From positions 11,897,900 to 11,961,899 of the forward strand of contig NC_053138.1 in NCBI RefSeq assembly GCF_016808335.1: 64,000 nucleotides of DNA, read 5' to 3'. A program made the position numbers and the translations under genes. Under the pieces are notes generated by a model, which was given only the letters and a program-made list of their open reading frames with translations, had not been told where the DNA came from and did not search any database. This stretch comes from Panicum virgatum (lineage: Eukaryota > Streptophyta > Magnoliopsida > Poales > Poaceae). Below are positions 51,207-62,568 of this stretch, piece by piece. Each line of letters begins with the position of its first letter. Within the stretch, counting starts at the first letter, position 1.

Positions 51207-53627
51207 GCTTTGCTGCCGTTAAACTTGATATGAGCAAAGCTTATGACCGTGTGGAATGGTGTTTTCTAGAGATGATGACGAATAAGTTGGGATTCTGTGA
51301 GGAATGGGTGAATATAGTCATGAAGTGTGTCACCACGGTCAAATACCGAATTAAGGTGAATGGTGGTCTCACTGAGGAAATAATACCTGAGCGTGGTCTT
51401 CGGCAAGGGGACCCGCTCTCGCCGTATTTGTTTCTGCTGTGTGCTGAAGCTTTTTCATGTCTACTCCAGGCGGCCGAGGAGGATGGTGATTTGGTGGGAG
51501 TGACGGTATGCCAAGATGTACCGAGCATTAATCATCTTTTGTTTGCAGACGACTCCTTGCTACTCCTGAAAACAGATGATCGGAGTGCAAATCGTGTGCA
51601 ACATATTCTTTCATTGTATGAAGATTGCTCGGGGCAGATTATTAATAAGGAAAAGTCCTCCATAATGTTTAGCAAAAATGCAAGAAATGCAGAGAAACAA
51701 CATATGATGTCAGCTTTGGAAATAAATGTGGAGGCCCGTACTGAGAAATATTTGGGGCTGCCTTTGTATATGGGAAGATCAAAGGAGAAAACCTTTACTT
51801 ATCTAAAGGATAGGGTGTGGAAAAGAATACAGGGATGGAAGGAGAAGCTGCTGTCCAAAGCTGGAAAAGAAATCCTGATTAAGGCCGTGGCGCAAGCCAT
51901 CCCGAGCTATGCCATGTCTTGTTTTGATTTGACAAAAACCCTATGTGATGATATCATGACAATGATTTGTCGCTTCTGGTGGGCACAACAAGATCAGGAG
52001 AATAAAATGCATTGGCTGTCCAAAGATAAACTATGCACCAGAAAGGAGAATGGTGGGCTCGGTTTTAGGGGATCTGCATCTCTTTAATCTAGCTATGCTA
52101 GCCTGACAAGGATGGAGACTGTTAACTAACCCGGAGTCTTTGTGTGATCAAGTATTACGTGCAAAATATTTCCCTGATGGAAATCTGGTGGATGTTAGGG
52201 AGAAACCAGGTATTTCTTACTCTTGGCGCAATATTGTTCGAGGTGTGCAGGCTCTTAAGAAGGGGTTAATTTGGAGAGTAGGGGATGGAACACAGACTGA
52301 CATTTGGTCTGATCCCTGGTTACCTGATGGCATTACCAGAAGACCTGTCACACCACGTGGTCATACTCTTTTGCGTCGGGTTTCTGAGCTGATTGATCCA
52401 GTAAGTGGTGACTGGGATAGGGCCTTAATCCAGTCGGTGTTCTTGGAAGAGGATGTTGCTCGTATATTGTGTATCCCTGTTAAACAAGGCATGGAGGATA
52501 TGTTGGCTTGGCACTATGACAAAAAGGGTGTCTTTTCAGTAAAATCAGCCTATCATGTGTTAGATGATGGCAAGACAAGGGACAAAATCCATCAACAGGG
52601 GGAAAGCAGCTCAAGCTCTCTGTCATCAAGGTCCCCTTGTTTCAAATGGAAGAGTGTATGGCAGCTGAAGTGCCCGCCAAAAATTCGCCATTTTTTCTGG
52701 AGGTTTTCACATAATAGTTTGCCTCTGAGAATGAACATTGCTAGGCGAGGGATGGTGATTGATACGAGATGCCCCATCTGTTGGAGGCTGGATGAAGATG
52801 GAGGACATTGTTTCTTGAAGTGCAAATATGTCAAAGCATGCTGGAGAGCTATGAACTTGGAGGATGTTAGGCTCAAGCTGTGTTCACTATCTCATGCAAC
52901 ACAGGTTGCCGAGTGCATCCTGTCTCAAAAGGAAGAAAAGAAGCTGACGATTATTGGCCTGCTTTGGTCATGGTGGGATGCCAGGAACAAAGCGAATGCT
53001 GGGGAGAAATTGAGATCCAAGGAGGAGGTGCTGTTTAGAGCCCGGATGATCAACATCTCCACTCACATGGAGGTTATGGGGAATGCTGTGTCAGAGTCAG
53101 TAAGTCAGGATAAAAGATGGGATCCTCCATCGGAAGGTGTTTGGAAGGTTAATATTGATGGGGCTTTCAGTGTGGCAAATAAGAGAGGCGCTTGGGGCTT
53201 TGTGATGCGGGAGTCGGAAGGAAAGGCGGCCATGGCAGGGGCTGGATGCATCGAAATCGCAGCAGATGCTCTCTGTGCTGAAGCCCATGCATGTGTTGAG
53301 GCTCTGAATGCGATAGCAGAGGTGGGGGTGCAGAACATTGCGCTAGAATCGGACTCGCTTGTGTTGGTGAAGGCGCTGCAGTCGACTGAACATGATCAAG
53401 CGCTAGGTGGTGTGCTCTTCAGAGAGGCAAAGTTTCTTATGTCAACTTTGTTTAATTCTGCTAGTGTGAAACATGTTTCTCGTTCTTGTAATTTTGCTGC
53501 TCACGAGTTGGCTAAACTTGGCCGATGTCGGGACCCGGATCATCCGAATGTCTGGATGGATCCCCTCCCTGAATTTGTAAACGTTATTTTGGCTCGCGAT
53601 CTGGCTGAGCTCGGGGTTCCTGAATAA
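51188..53627 (+). pseudogene. LINE (L1-type) ORF2: RT, zinc-binding and RNase H domains, disabled
   Basis: The insert is about 51208-53653. The left part (to 52087) has RT motifs VKLDMSKAYDRVEW, GLRQGDPLSPYLFLLCAEAF and the catalytic-site variant HLLFADDSLLLL. An extra G near 52068-52071 shifts the frame after GGLGF, and TGA at 52104-52106 interrupts the next frame, which otherwise continues GWRLLTNPESLCDQVLRAKY. The open frame 52140-53627 gives IWRVGDGTQTDIWSDPWLPD and a zf-RVT (CPICWRLDEDGGHCFLKC). A C-terminal RNase H domain follows: Asp in VNIDGAF, Glu in CAEAHACVEAL, Asp in LESDSLV, and HELAKLG. ORF1, the endonuclease and the N-terminal RT are missing (5' truncation). Only two lesions are seen, so it is relatively young. 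Confidence 0.93.
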
Positions 53628-53653
53628 AGAAGCAAGAATTACTACTCAAAAAA

Positions 53654-53880
53654 TACAATCTCCATCTTAAAAAAATTATTTATTTTTAGGATTCAAAATT
53701 TGTCTAAAAAATAAGTCATGTTATCTTAGTATTTAAAAAGTGCATGTGCATGCAAGAATCAATTAGTACTAAATATGGTAATAAATAGGAGCAAATATAG
53801 TCATTTTATCTCATTGTTAATCCGTTCTAAAACTTGACTTATTTTTGGACGGAGGGAGTATATGCCGTCCGATTCAAAAA
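53654..53880. repeat. Direct repeat flanking the LINE, right copy
   Basis: 227 bp, collinear with 50980-51206 with no indel. It follows the LINE's 3' end, a short A-rich tail (TACTACTCAAAAAA). After it comes AAAAGAAAAAAAGAG, unrelated to the LINE start. Confidence 0.92.
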
Positions 53881-54215
53881 AGAAAAAGAAAAAAAGAGTC
53901 CACCAATGGCCGTAACCACATTCAGAATTCATTTTTTTCAGTGACATCCATAACCTCAACTTGCAACTGGTAATTACAGCTAAATTTCCGTATGCGCTAG
54001 CATCCGGAGTACTCCATGTCGCCCACGACTGTGCGGGGACGCACAACGGCACAAGTAATTAAGTAACAACTGGAATTGGAACAAGACAAGTTTCACTTTC
54101 ACCACCACGGACAAACACTGAAACGAGTAAACAACACGGCAGATCGACGGCCGGTGTAGGCGTGTAGCATGCATCTGCTCGATGGATCACGTAGCACGCG
54201 TGCAGTATGCAGTCG

Positions 54216-55459
54216 TCATGCTCCGCCCTTGAGGATCTCCGGCACCCTCGCCGCGATGCTCTGCTTGGTCGCCGGCGAGATGCTGCGCTCCCCGATGATG
54301 GACTCCAGCACCTCCTCGCAGAGCGGCTTGTTCTCTATGGCAGCGATGCCGCCGGCCCCCGGCGCCGACGAGTCATCGGAGAAGGCAACCTGGATCGATC
54401 GATGAAGCAGATCAATTGAAACATATGCAGGTAAATGTAAATCCATCGGATAGGGTAAATAACATCAGGCGTGCGGCGGTGCGGGTGGGTGCTTACGGTG
54501 AGGGCTCCGGCGGGCGAGTGGGTGAAGAGGACGGACGCGCCCGGCGCTGTGACACCTCAGCCTGAGGGCTTAATAGAATTGATAGAATACTCGTATCAAT
54601 AAGTTGTAATTTTTTTCCGGAAGCCGATCTCAAAAAAAACTCCGAAGTTAAGCTTGCTTGGTTCAGAGCAATTTCGGGATGGGTGACTGAACGTGAACTT
54701 CTTCCCGGGTGCGCACGAGTGAGGACAAAGTGCACAGAAAAAACATGTGTTGGTCTGTGAGGACAGTCTATCATAGAAAACTGCCCGATGTAAGCGGGCC
54801 GGCCTCGGGGAGGCGGGACGTTACTGGCGCCAAGCTATGGCTCTTGAAGGCCGCCTTGAACTCCTCCACGGCCGCGGCCTCGGCGTCCGTGTACGTGCCG
54901 GTGGCCTTGAGGTACGCCACGCGGCTCTCCATCACCTTCGCCGCGAATTCCTCGGCGGCGACGGTCTTCGGCCAGATGAACGTCACCCTCGTCAACTTCT
55001 CGAACTCGCCTGCGTCCGTGCGTGAGATGGTCAAACCGCATGTAACGTAAGCACCAGTCGCCGGCCGGCGGTGAGCCGATGAGCGTGTGGATCTGCGGCT
55101 TACCGGTGTAAACGTCGCGGAAGAAGGCGGGTCCGACGCGAGCTCGTCGGCGGTCTTGCCGGCCCATTTGCCGGCCAGCGCCGGCACGGCGGTGTCCTCC
55201 AGGTACACGCCGATGACCACGATCTTGACGAAGTTGCTTTCAGCCTCCATTCCTCGCACACCTAATCGTGTCATGGCCATGCACTGTGATACTCTGCACC
55301 AACTTACGTAACACGGTAGCAGAACGTAAACTGTGACGCAGAATGCTGACGCACACCTCCGCCGGCGAGGAAGTGCTTCCTGCTGGAGCCCGGCGGGCAG
55401 GCCACGGGCGGCAAGACGACGCCCTCCACCGTCACCTCCGACGACGCCGACGCGGCCAT
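54216..55459 (-). pseudogene. Chalcone isomerase gene, disrupted by frameshift and LTR insertion
   Basis: Chalcone-flavanone isomerase closes naringenin chalcone to the flavanone in flavonoid synthesis. Four exons are recognisable: 55357-55459 ([20 protein letters not shown]), 55104-55261 ([30 protein letters not shown]), 54497-55009 and 54216-54389 ([20 protein letters not shown] to [11 protein letters not shown]). Two lesions are seen. First, one base is missing in exon 2 near 55130, so the conserved AFFRDVYTG lies in another frame. Second, exon 3 is split by a 278-bp Cassandra LTR between LAP and GASVLFTHSPAGALT. Splice sites and the stop are otherwise intact, so inactivation looks recent. 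If the missing base were an assembly error, the LTR would still break the frame. Confidence 0.93.
54548..54825 (+). mobile_element. Cassandra-type solo LTR inside a chalcone isomerase exon
   Basis: Starts TGTGACACCTCAGC and ends GGCGGGACGTTACT. It carries the 5S rRNA-like core AACTCCGAAGTTAAGC, then GGGATGGGTGAC. The perfect 5-bp duplication GGCGC flanks it (54543-54547 and 54826-54830). It is the same family as the TRIM at 40239-41091. No PBS or second LTR is present, so it is solo. It lies on the strand opposite to the gene. Confidence 0.95.
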
Positions 55460-56269
55460 GGATGCGCGGCAGCAGAGAGAGAGACAGATTGAGCCCGTCT
55501 ACTACCTTGCGTGCAGATGCGAGCAGAAAAGATTGGAATGGAAGGAGGTGCGAGAGATCTGACCTTTAAAAGGCATTGCAATGCTGACAGTGTTTATTTC
55601 AGAAATGAGAAATAAAATGATCCTACGTTGTGATAAGCATCGTGTACAAATCGTTTCGGGTGACGAACGCCCCTAATCTCTAACTACGATTTCTGCACCA
55701 AACCAGGGCATTCTATTGAGCCACGTCACCTACTTCCCCTCAAGCGTTGGATGAAAATCGGATGTCACCGGAACCTTCAACGTGGCTTGTACATGTGTGC
55801 AGTTCTACTGCCTTCCGGAACCCTTGGGAAATCCCAGGCAGAAGAGAAAGCGTTTTACCCCTCTTCCTTCGTCCCTTCCCTTACCTGCACATGTTTGTTC
55901 CCATCCCCATCCGTGCTGCCGTCGCAATCCAAACGCAAAAGAAATCTTTCGTCAAACTAAAGGTGAGTGATCTTCTCTATGCAATTCCTACAGCGTCGAT
56001 CTGCTTCCTGTGGCTCGATGGCTCAAGGCCGGCCTCCCCACAACCCACATTCACATACGCGACCCTTCCTATATTCGCCTCTGCCTGAACCTCACGACGC
56101 CTCACCTGGCCGCGCTAGAGCCCACCTCCACCTCTACAACTCCGGCGGGGATGACATCCCTAGCGACCCCGGCGACCCCAACTCGAGCTGCTCTCGCCAA
56201 GGAGGAGCATGGCGAGGCGCGGTGGTCCAGCGGCAGATACGCGCTTGCCCAAGCGGAGGCGCGGCGGAA
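55460..56269. other. Intergenic between CHI and ALOG pseudogenes
   Basis: 55460-55700 is the former CHI promoter side. 55750-56269 holds overlapping unremarkable frames and what may be the decayed C-terminal region of the ALOG pseudogene. No intact gene is seen. Confidence 0.4.
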
Positions 56270-56501
56270 AGAGACACAACGCCCGCGGGTTCGGGTGGCC
56301 GAAGAAGGGGCACGCCGCGGCGTGCAGCTTGGTCTCGCCGAACTGGTCCAGGTAGCGGAAGAACTTGAGGACGTGGGCGCCGCTTCACTGCGCCAGGCTC
56401 AGCGGCGGCCGGTGCTTCCGCAAGTACTGCCCGAACGTGTTCCAGTCGCGCCGTTTTTGCGCCCCGTACCGGCTCAACGACTGTGGCCCCGATGCCGCCA
56501 T
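56270..56501 (-). pseudogene. ALOG-domain (LSH/G1-like) pseudogene
   Basis: ALOG proteins are plant-specific nuclear regulators of organ and inflorescence development. From an ATG at 56501 the minus strand reads [38 protein letters not shown], then TGA (56385-56387) where the family has Cys. It continues in frame [20 protein letters not shown] and [15 protein letters not shown]. Similarity stops at about 56270, before the rest of the domain (family SLDALVGRLRAA and the KKKRK-like signal). One nonsense change and a 3' loss make it non-functional. Confidence 0.85.
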
Positions 56502-57634
56502 TGCCCACTCCAACGTGGGGCTGTCGGGGTTCGGCAACATGCCCATGGATCAGCTAGCTAGGAAGGAAGAAAATAAAGCAGCATACCTCTGTTACTCTGT
56601 ATGCGCCTTTGTTGCCTTCTGTCTTCTTCCCTTTGGTAGTTCTGTTTCCAGCTGAGGAATTGGAAGAAATAAGTAAGGCTAACTAAAAGAGAGAAGAGGT
56701 CTACAGTTCATTCTTTCTGCTTGCTCTGTATGCATCTTACAAGCTGCCATGTCGATGTGCAACCGTATGTATCTAGCTTGAAAGCTGAAGTAGAAGCCTT
56801 GAGGTCCCAGCCTTTTACATGGTACTCCATGGATCTGCGTAGGAAGAACTGATCAGATGGATCGATTCATGCCCATCTTAACCTGTCATTAGAGCTTGCA
56901 GCAATTGCTCATGTAAAGAGCCGATGATTTCATGAGTACCTGTAGTGACCTGGATAACAAAAGAGGACACAATGTTATACTCATCAGTTACATATGGCTT
57001 GAGACATTGTTCATCCAGATTTCTTAGGCTAGGCATCAAACATACCTATGAAATCTTTTACATGCAGAACATCTAAACAGGGTCATGCATGCTAAAAATT
57101 TCAGATAACTGAACTGGTGCATGCTAAAAAATTTCAGATAACTGAACTGGTGATGCCACCAGTACTAACAAACTCTCCCAAGATGGAGGCCTTATTTATG
57201 ATATGGGTCATGATTTAGATTAATGAGCCAATTTTTGTGCAACGCCTGATTTCTAGATATTACTGCATTTAGGGAACACCATGCAGAAAATTCTTTGCCT
57301 TTCCCTCTTAAGAAATTTTTAAGAAAGTACACCAGCGTATGCAGTAGTTCTTAATGTTGATCTCCAGCCGGAGGCATGGCATATCCTTTTTTCTAATGCG
57401 TTCAGACCTTGCTTCCTCCTCCACCATATCACTTTAATTCACAATCCTTCAATTTAATGTATGAACTAGCTTGCTATCAAACGATACAAAAACAGGGGTT
57501 CAAGAACTCAATCCCACAAATATGCTTATCGATGGGTGACCCCAGTCAGATTACTATATGAGATGCTATGTTGATTTTCATTGTTTCAATTTGAGTACTA
57601 CTTATTGTGACAAAAACTCGCCATGTATTTTCAG
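56502..57634. other. Intergenic, no gene seen
   Basis: AT-rich DNA. A short direct duplication (CATGCTAAAAATTTCAGATA and ACTGAACTGGTG) occurs at about 57088-57150. No coding sequence recognised. Confidence 0.5.
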
Positions 57635-58040
57635 GAACTAGCAACAAGAACTGATCCCAAGCAAAGACCAGGAGTGAAAAAAAGGTACAACATATATTGC
57701 ATCATCATTGTTTAAACTACAAAGTGTAATTTTCCCTGTTTTATCATGAATTACTAACTTATCCTACCAATATAGTATATAAAGATAATACAGCTTCCAT
57801 GCTTATTTTTTTAATTACTTGCAGGGGAAACACAATTGATTTATCACTTTCAGGACAAGCTCTTCTATTCGATGTTGAGGCAGTCTTTGATATTGGCCAG
57901 AATCATCATGTTATAGCAATATTTGTGGGCACACTCATGAAAATATATCGAGAAGATTACAAGTTCCTCAGTGGAACTTCTGCATGTCGGTGGTATATAA
58001 ATGAAAATGATATTCCAGAAATGAGGACATCTCAAAGAGG
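57635..58040 (+). pseudogene. RPA70-like (DUF223/OB-fold) gene fragment
   Basis: Two exon-like pieces join in phase: 57635-57684 (ELATRTDPKQRPGVKK) and 57825-58040 (GNTIDLSLSGQALLFDVEAV, FDIGQNHHVIAIFVGTLMKI, YKFLSGTSACRWYINENDIP). This is the OB-fold segment of the plant RPA DNA-binding-subunit-B-like family, a group that is numerous in grasses and partly Helitron-associated. The donor AAAG|GTACAA and acceptor TTGCAG|GGG are intact. No convincing start, upstream exons or C-terminal zinc-finger part was found within the window, so I call a fragment. Confidence 0.6.
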
Positions 58041-58798
58041 GTATTATTTCAGTTCTGAATTTAAATTCAGACACCTATATCTTAGCCCAATACTCATGTT
58101 TCGTTAATTAATCTGAGTAGTCCAAGGAACAACATCTCAGATGCATATTACCAAATGTATCTCCTACTTGTTCAAATATATTGTTCTGCACAAGTGATGA
58201 ATTCACAGCCTCAGCTAAGCAATACGGAGTACTAAATTAGTTTCTGCAACACCAAGGTTGTAAGCAACATGGCCATACGCGGCAATGCCGCGAGCATTTC
58301 TAGTTAGTAACTAGAGTATGTCAGGCTCTCTCTCTGACTTTTCAAGGTCCAAGATACGACTTTGACTGTTATTATTTTGATTGCTTCGTATTAAGAAAAT
58401 ACTAACAGAATTATACAACAATCTGGTATAACTTTCATAGATTCGAACTGATAGTTTTAAGGGTCAAAGTTTGTATGAGGGTACGGATTGGTCAACAAAA
58501 AATAAACTAAAGAAGTATCGTAATAAATATTAATGAATTTAGTTAAACTCTGGAAAAGAATTCGTAGTTCCTCTAAAATTCTGCGTGTAATATTATAGAT
58601 TTGTCCGCAAGGATAAATAAACCCAATTGAACACTAATCAAATGCGATTACGCAATTAAATACTAAATTTCCTACCCAAAAGAAACTGAACTTATAGCAA
58701 AAACTGGAACTTTGCTGCAGTGGACGGGAGCACGAAGGCGGAAAGGCCCAAAGCGCATAGCAGGCTTTTTCAGCCCGAGGCTCGTTGGCACAAGGATG
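58041..58798. other. Intergenic, no gene seen
   Basis: AT-rich flank between the RPA-like fragment and the long-TIR element, with nothing recognisable beyond short spurious frames. Confidence 0.5.
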
Positions 58799-58807
58799 TT
58801 CGAGAAA

Positions 58808-60939
58808 GGAAAAAGTCACTTTTGTCTCTCTAAAATTTGGGCCGAGTCCGTTTTTCTTCTCTGAACTTTAAAACCGGTCGACTAGCCTCTTCGGACTCTC
58901 GAAACCGGTCGCATGACCTCCTTAAGCGGGTTTGAGGACGGTTTTACTATTTTTCTTTTATATTTATTTGAACTAAATCTTTGAAAAATCATAGTAAGTC
59001 ACAAAAAATCATAAAATAGAAAATATAATTTTGTTGTACTCCACATGAGTAGATATACACGGTGAACATATTATATGGTATATTTTAGTATAATTTTTTA
59101 CTATATCTTTAGATATATACTTTTTTGTAATTAATTTATAGCTATAGTTTCCGTCATCCAATTATTGTGAAATTTTTATGTTGGGCTAATCATTATATGA
59201 TTGAGCCGCAGTAAAATTTTTATGATTATTGGATCATATACGACTGAGTTATAGATTTATCTAGGTTTATCTGTAGATTCATCTAGATTTTTCTATAGAT
59301 TTTTCTAGTTTATATAGTGTTGGGTGGTAAACCCAGCCGGGTGGCAGAATGCACCCGCATAAGCCCTGAGGGAGAATGAACTCGGGGGTAGCTAGGATTA
59401 GTCCGATCTAGATGCAAGAATACGATGAACACAGAAGATTTAGAGTGGTTCGGGCCGCCGGAGCGTAATACCCTACATCCACTGTGTGTTGTATTGCCTG
59501 TGCTCACAAGAGATTGCTCGAGAGTGGTTCTAACTGGTGAGCTGAGAGTGTGAGGGAGAGAGTCTGAGTCCACTTCCTTTGTCCTGAGACTAGCGTGTGC
59601 TTCCCTTTCACAGTCAAAGGGAGGCACGTACATAGCCGTTGGGACCCCGACAGATGGGCCAAATGTGGATGTATTTAAATAACATAATGACTAGCACTAC
59701 TATGATGCTATGCATGTCGTAGATCTCCTCCGGGCTTGCCTTGTCTCGTCGGCGTGATTCCAGTGTAGCGTAGGTTGCGGCGTAGACTGTTGTGCCAGCA
59801 ACGTAGACTGCGGCGTAGGCGTCATGATGTAGAGGCGAGCTGTCGCCTCCACTTATTGTGGTGGACAGGCGCGCGCGGCGCCCGTGGTAACTCGCGACCC
59901 GCTGTGCGGTCATTCGAGCCCACCTCGGTAACTCGCGATCCACAGTGTGGACTGACAAAAGCTGCCCCGTGCCCAGCGACAGCAGAGCACGCCTCAACCA
60001 CTCGCACTTAATGCGGGTGGGTGAGGGAGCTTCCAGCGGAAGGCTTGTGCCTGCGCCCGCACATGCGGGACACGTGGGCAAGCTTCCAGCGGGAGGCTTG
60101 CGCCCGCGCCCGCGTCTGCGTGACACGTGGCGCCTCTGAACCCCTCCCCGAGCAGCTAGCTGAGCCGAGAGCTCACGGTGGTCCGGATAGGCACGTGGAG
60201 GTCTCTGACCCATCTGCGGGAGTCCGGATGGCACGTGGAGGTCCCGGACCCACCTGCAGGGGTCCGGGTCCGCGGCCATAGGTGCTGAGCATTTCCACCC
60301 CTGGGACACGTGGTGACACCGGACCCGTCCCCGAGCGGGAAGCGGGTTCGGGACCGTTGGTCCGGTGAGAAGGAGTCGGACCCCAGGGGTCCGGCTGCTT
60401 AGCTCCTTAGGGCGTAGTTACGGATAACTACGCGAGTCTTGGCACAGTAGGAGTGGGTACCCCAGTTGCAGGGTACCGACATATAGATAAATCTATAATC
60501 ATTCAAACATTATCCAATAATTATAAATTTTTTACCACAGCTCAATCATATAATGATTAGTCCGCCATAAAAATTTTTATCTTAATTGGACGACGAAATC
60601 TGTAGCTATAAATTAAATTTAAAAAATATATATCTAAAGATATAGCAAAAAAATTGTACTAAAGTATACCATATAATATGTTCACTACGTATATCTACTC
60701 ATGTGGAGTCCAACAAAATTAAATTTTCTATTTTATGATTTTTTTGTGATTTACTATGATTTTTCAAAGATTTAGTTCGAATAAACATAAAAGAAAAATA
60801 GTAAAACCGCCCTAAAACCCGCTCAAGGAGGTCCTGCGACCGGTTTTGAGAGTCCGAGGAGGCTGGTCGTCCGGTTTCAAAGTTGAGGAAGAAAAAGCGG
60901 ACTCGGCCCAAAGTTCAAAGAGGCAAAAAGACTTTTTCC
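58808..60939. mobile_element. Long-TIR Mutator-like element hosting a nested solo LTR
   Basis: Ends GGAAAAAGTC... and ...GACTTTTTCC. Inverted arms of about 450 bp (58808-59260 and 60490-60939) pair through GGGCCGAGTCCG, GAAACCGGTCGCATGACCTC, CTTTGAAAAATCATAGTAA and CTCCACATGAGTAGATATA. The 9-bp flanks TTCGAGAAA (58799-58807) and TTCGAGGAA (60940-60948) differ at one base, fitting Mutator-like elements. Without the nested LTR it would be about 960 bp, nearly all palindrome. No transposase. Confidence 0.9.
59318..60481 (+). mobile_element. Solo LTR (1164 bp) nested in the long-TIR element
   Basis: Begins TGTTGGGTGGTAAACCC and ends GGGTACCGACA, with the perfect 5-bp duplication TATAG on both sides (59313-59317 and 60482-60486). 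The U3-like start contains AGAGTGGTTCGGGCC, a phrase common in grass LTRs. No PBS, PPT or internal region is present. Confidence 0.92.
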
Positions 60940-60948
60940 TTCGAGGAA

Positions 60949-61816
60949 GGCTGACAGAGCCTCATCTCATTAGCAGATTCTTTGTGGCCTCAGGCAATCT
61001 GGCCCATTTCCTTTAAATTAGGGCCTTGTTGGAACCACATCCTCTCCCTACAAAAATTAAAATTAAAATTCCTTCAAAATCTACTTATACTAAGTCGAAA
61101 TAGATGTTCCAGGTTTCTTTGATGCAACAATGAGCCTCTTTCTCGTTTTTCCCCCTTTATCCCCATCTCAGTCTAGGTTACAAACTGAATCATTGGAAGA
61201 CATGATGCATCATGTGCCACTTGTACAAACTAACACAAAGACATCTGAAGCTACAAGCAAGATTGATCCTCAATGCCCCCTGATCCAACATGGGCCTGTT
61301 TGGTACATATTCATTTGTGATTCTGTATAGGAGTTGATTCTCCGAGAGAAGTGATTTTATAGTTCAAAGTGATTCTCTAACATAAACTCTTAGGATTGGG
61401 ATGGAGAATCACTTCACAGAATTAGAAGAAGTTAATCTTTTCAGCTCTCAAACTCTTAGTTCATTTCACAGAACTTCTTCACGGAATTAGGAGTATTTGG
61501 CAGAGCTCTTGCTGGATTCAGTAGAGAATCAGATCTAAAGCTCGCACCCTACACCAATCCCTACACCCGGGTCTCAGTCAAATCATTCAACAGCATTTGA
61601 TGAAAATGATAACCTGTTTACATCCCAGAACAACGTTGTGATTCGTCACCGTCGCGACGTCGCCGCGCAGACCAGATTACTACACGTGTGATTCAGGGAG
61701 ACAGCACACCACAGTCCTCTGACACTTGTGCAAACAGAGCAAGCTCGGACATCGCTGTATTCCCTGTTGCATGTAGTCAGTTTGTCGCACACACCGTCAT
61801 TCCTTCTCCTCACCGA
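60949..61816. other. Intergenic with a possible MITE, no confident gene
   Basis: A splice-acceptor-like TTCCAG at about 61114 opens a frame with protein-like text (SRLQTESLEDMMHHVPLVQT) to about 61290; I do not recognise it. From 61288 (GGGCCTGTTTGGTACATATT) repetitive AAGTGATTCTC / GAGAATCACTTC motifs suggest another hAT-type MITE with unresolved ends. Confidence 0.35.
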
Positions 61817-62139
61817 GGCCGCGTTTGGTTGTAGGGTGAAAAAATTTTCACCCTACTTTGACCACTGATTATGAGTATTAAATAAAGTCTAATTACAAAA
61901 CCACATCCACAACCTCCGTGTAAATCGCGAGGCGAATCTAATGAGGCCTTTGACCGCATGATTAGAGGATGATTACTGTAGCATCACTGTAGCAATCATC
62001 AATTAATTACCATCATTAGATTCATCGCGAAAAGTTACACTCGTCCCTAAATTTTTTTTGCAAATAGACTTCATTTAGTACTCCATACATACAAGATTCT
62101 TTTTTCGGGAAACGTGCGCGGAAATAACCAAACACTGCC
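61817..62139. mobile_element. hAT-like MITE A
   Basis: Starts GGCCGCGTTTGGTTGTAGGG and ends AACCAAACACTGCC. The core has GGCGAATCTAATGAGGC, TACTGTAGCATCACTGTAGC and CATTAGATTCATCGCG. No clean 8-bp duplication. Confidence 0.7.
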
Positions 62140-62226
62140 CAAGTCTCTGTCAAATCATTTGCTCCTACGTCTATGTGGGAGAGGATCAGTATCCAGTAAC
62201 CCTCCTTTCAAAAGAAAATGGTTGTG

Positions 62227-62568
62227 GGCATGTTTGGATGAGGTGTGAAAAAGTTTTGAGGAAAATTTTTTGGTACTTTGACCACCAATTAAGGGTATTA
62301 AATAAAATCTAATTACAAAATTAACTCTACAACTATGATACTGTAGCAGTTGCTCTAACTAACGAGGCCTTTGACCGTACGATTAGTGAATAATTGAGCG
62401 CGGTCACTGTAGCATCACTGTAGACAATCATGATGAAACTTGAGTCATTAGATTCGTCTCGAAAAATTACACTCATCCCTGAAAAGATTTTGTAAATAGA
62501 CTTCATTTAGTACTCCATGCGGATATTCGTTTTTTTTGTGAAATTGTGATGTGACTCCTAACCAAGGC
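62227..62568. mobile_element. hAT-like MITE B
   Basis: Starts GGGCATGTTTGGATGAGG and ends CTCCTAACCAAGGCC. It has the core TCACTGTAGCATCACTGTAG and TCATTAGATTCGTCTCG, with AATAGACTTCATTTAGTACT near the right end. No clean duplication. Confidence 0.65.

Noticed and set aside
55087..55569. Plus-strand frames across CHI exons 1 and 2
   Set aside because: Antisense shadows of the CHI pseudogene.
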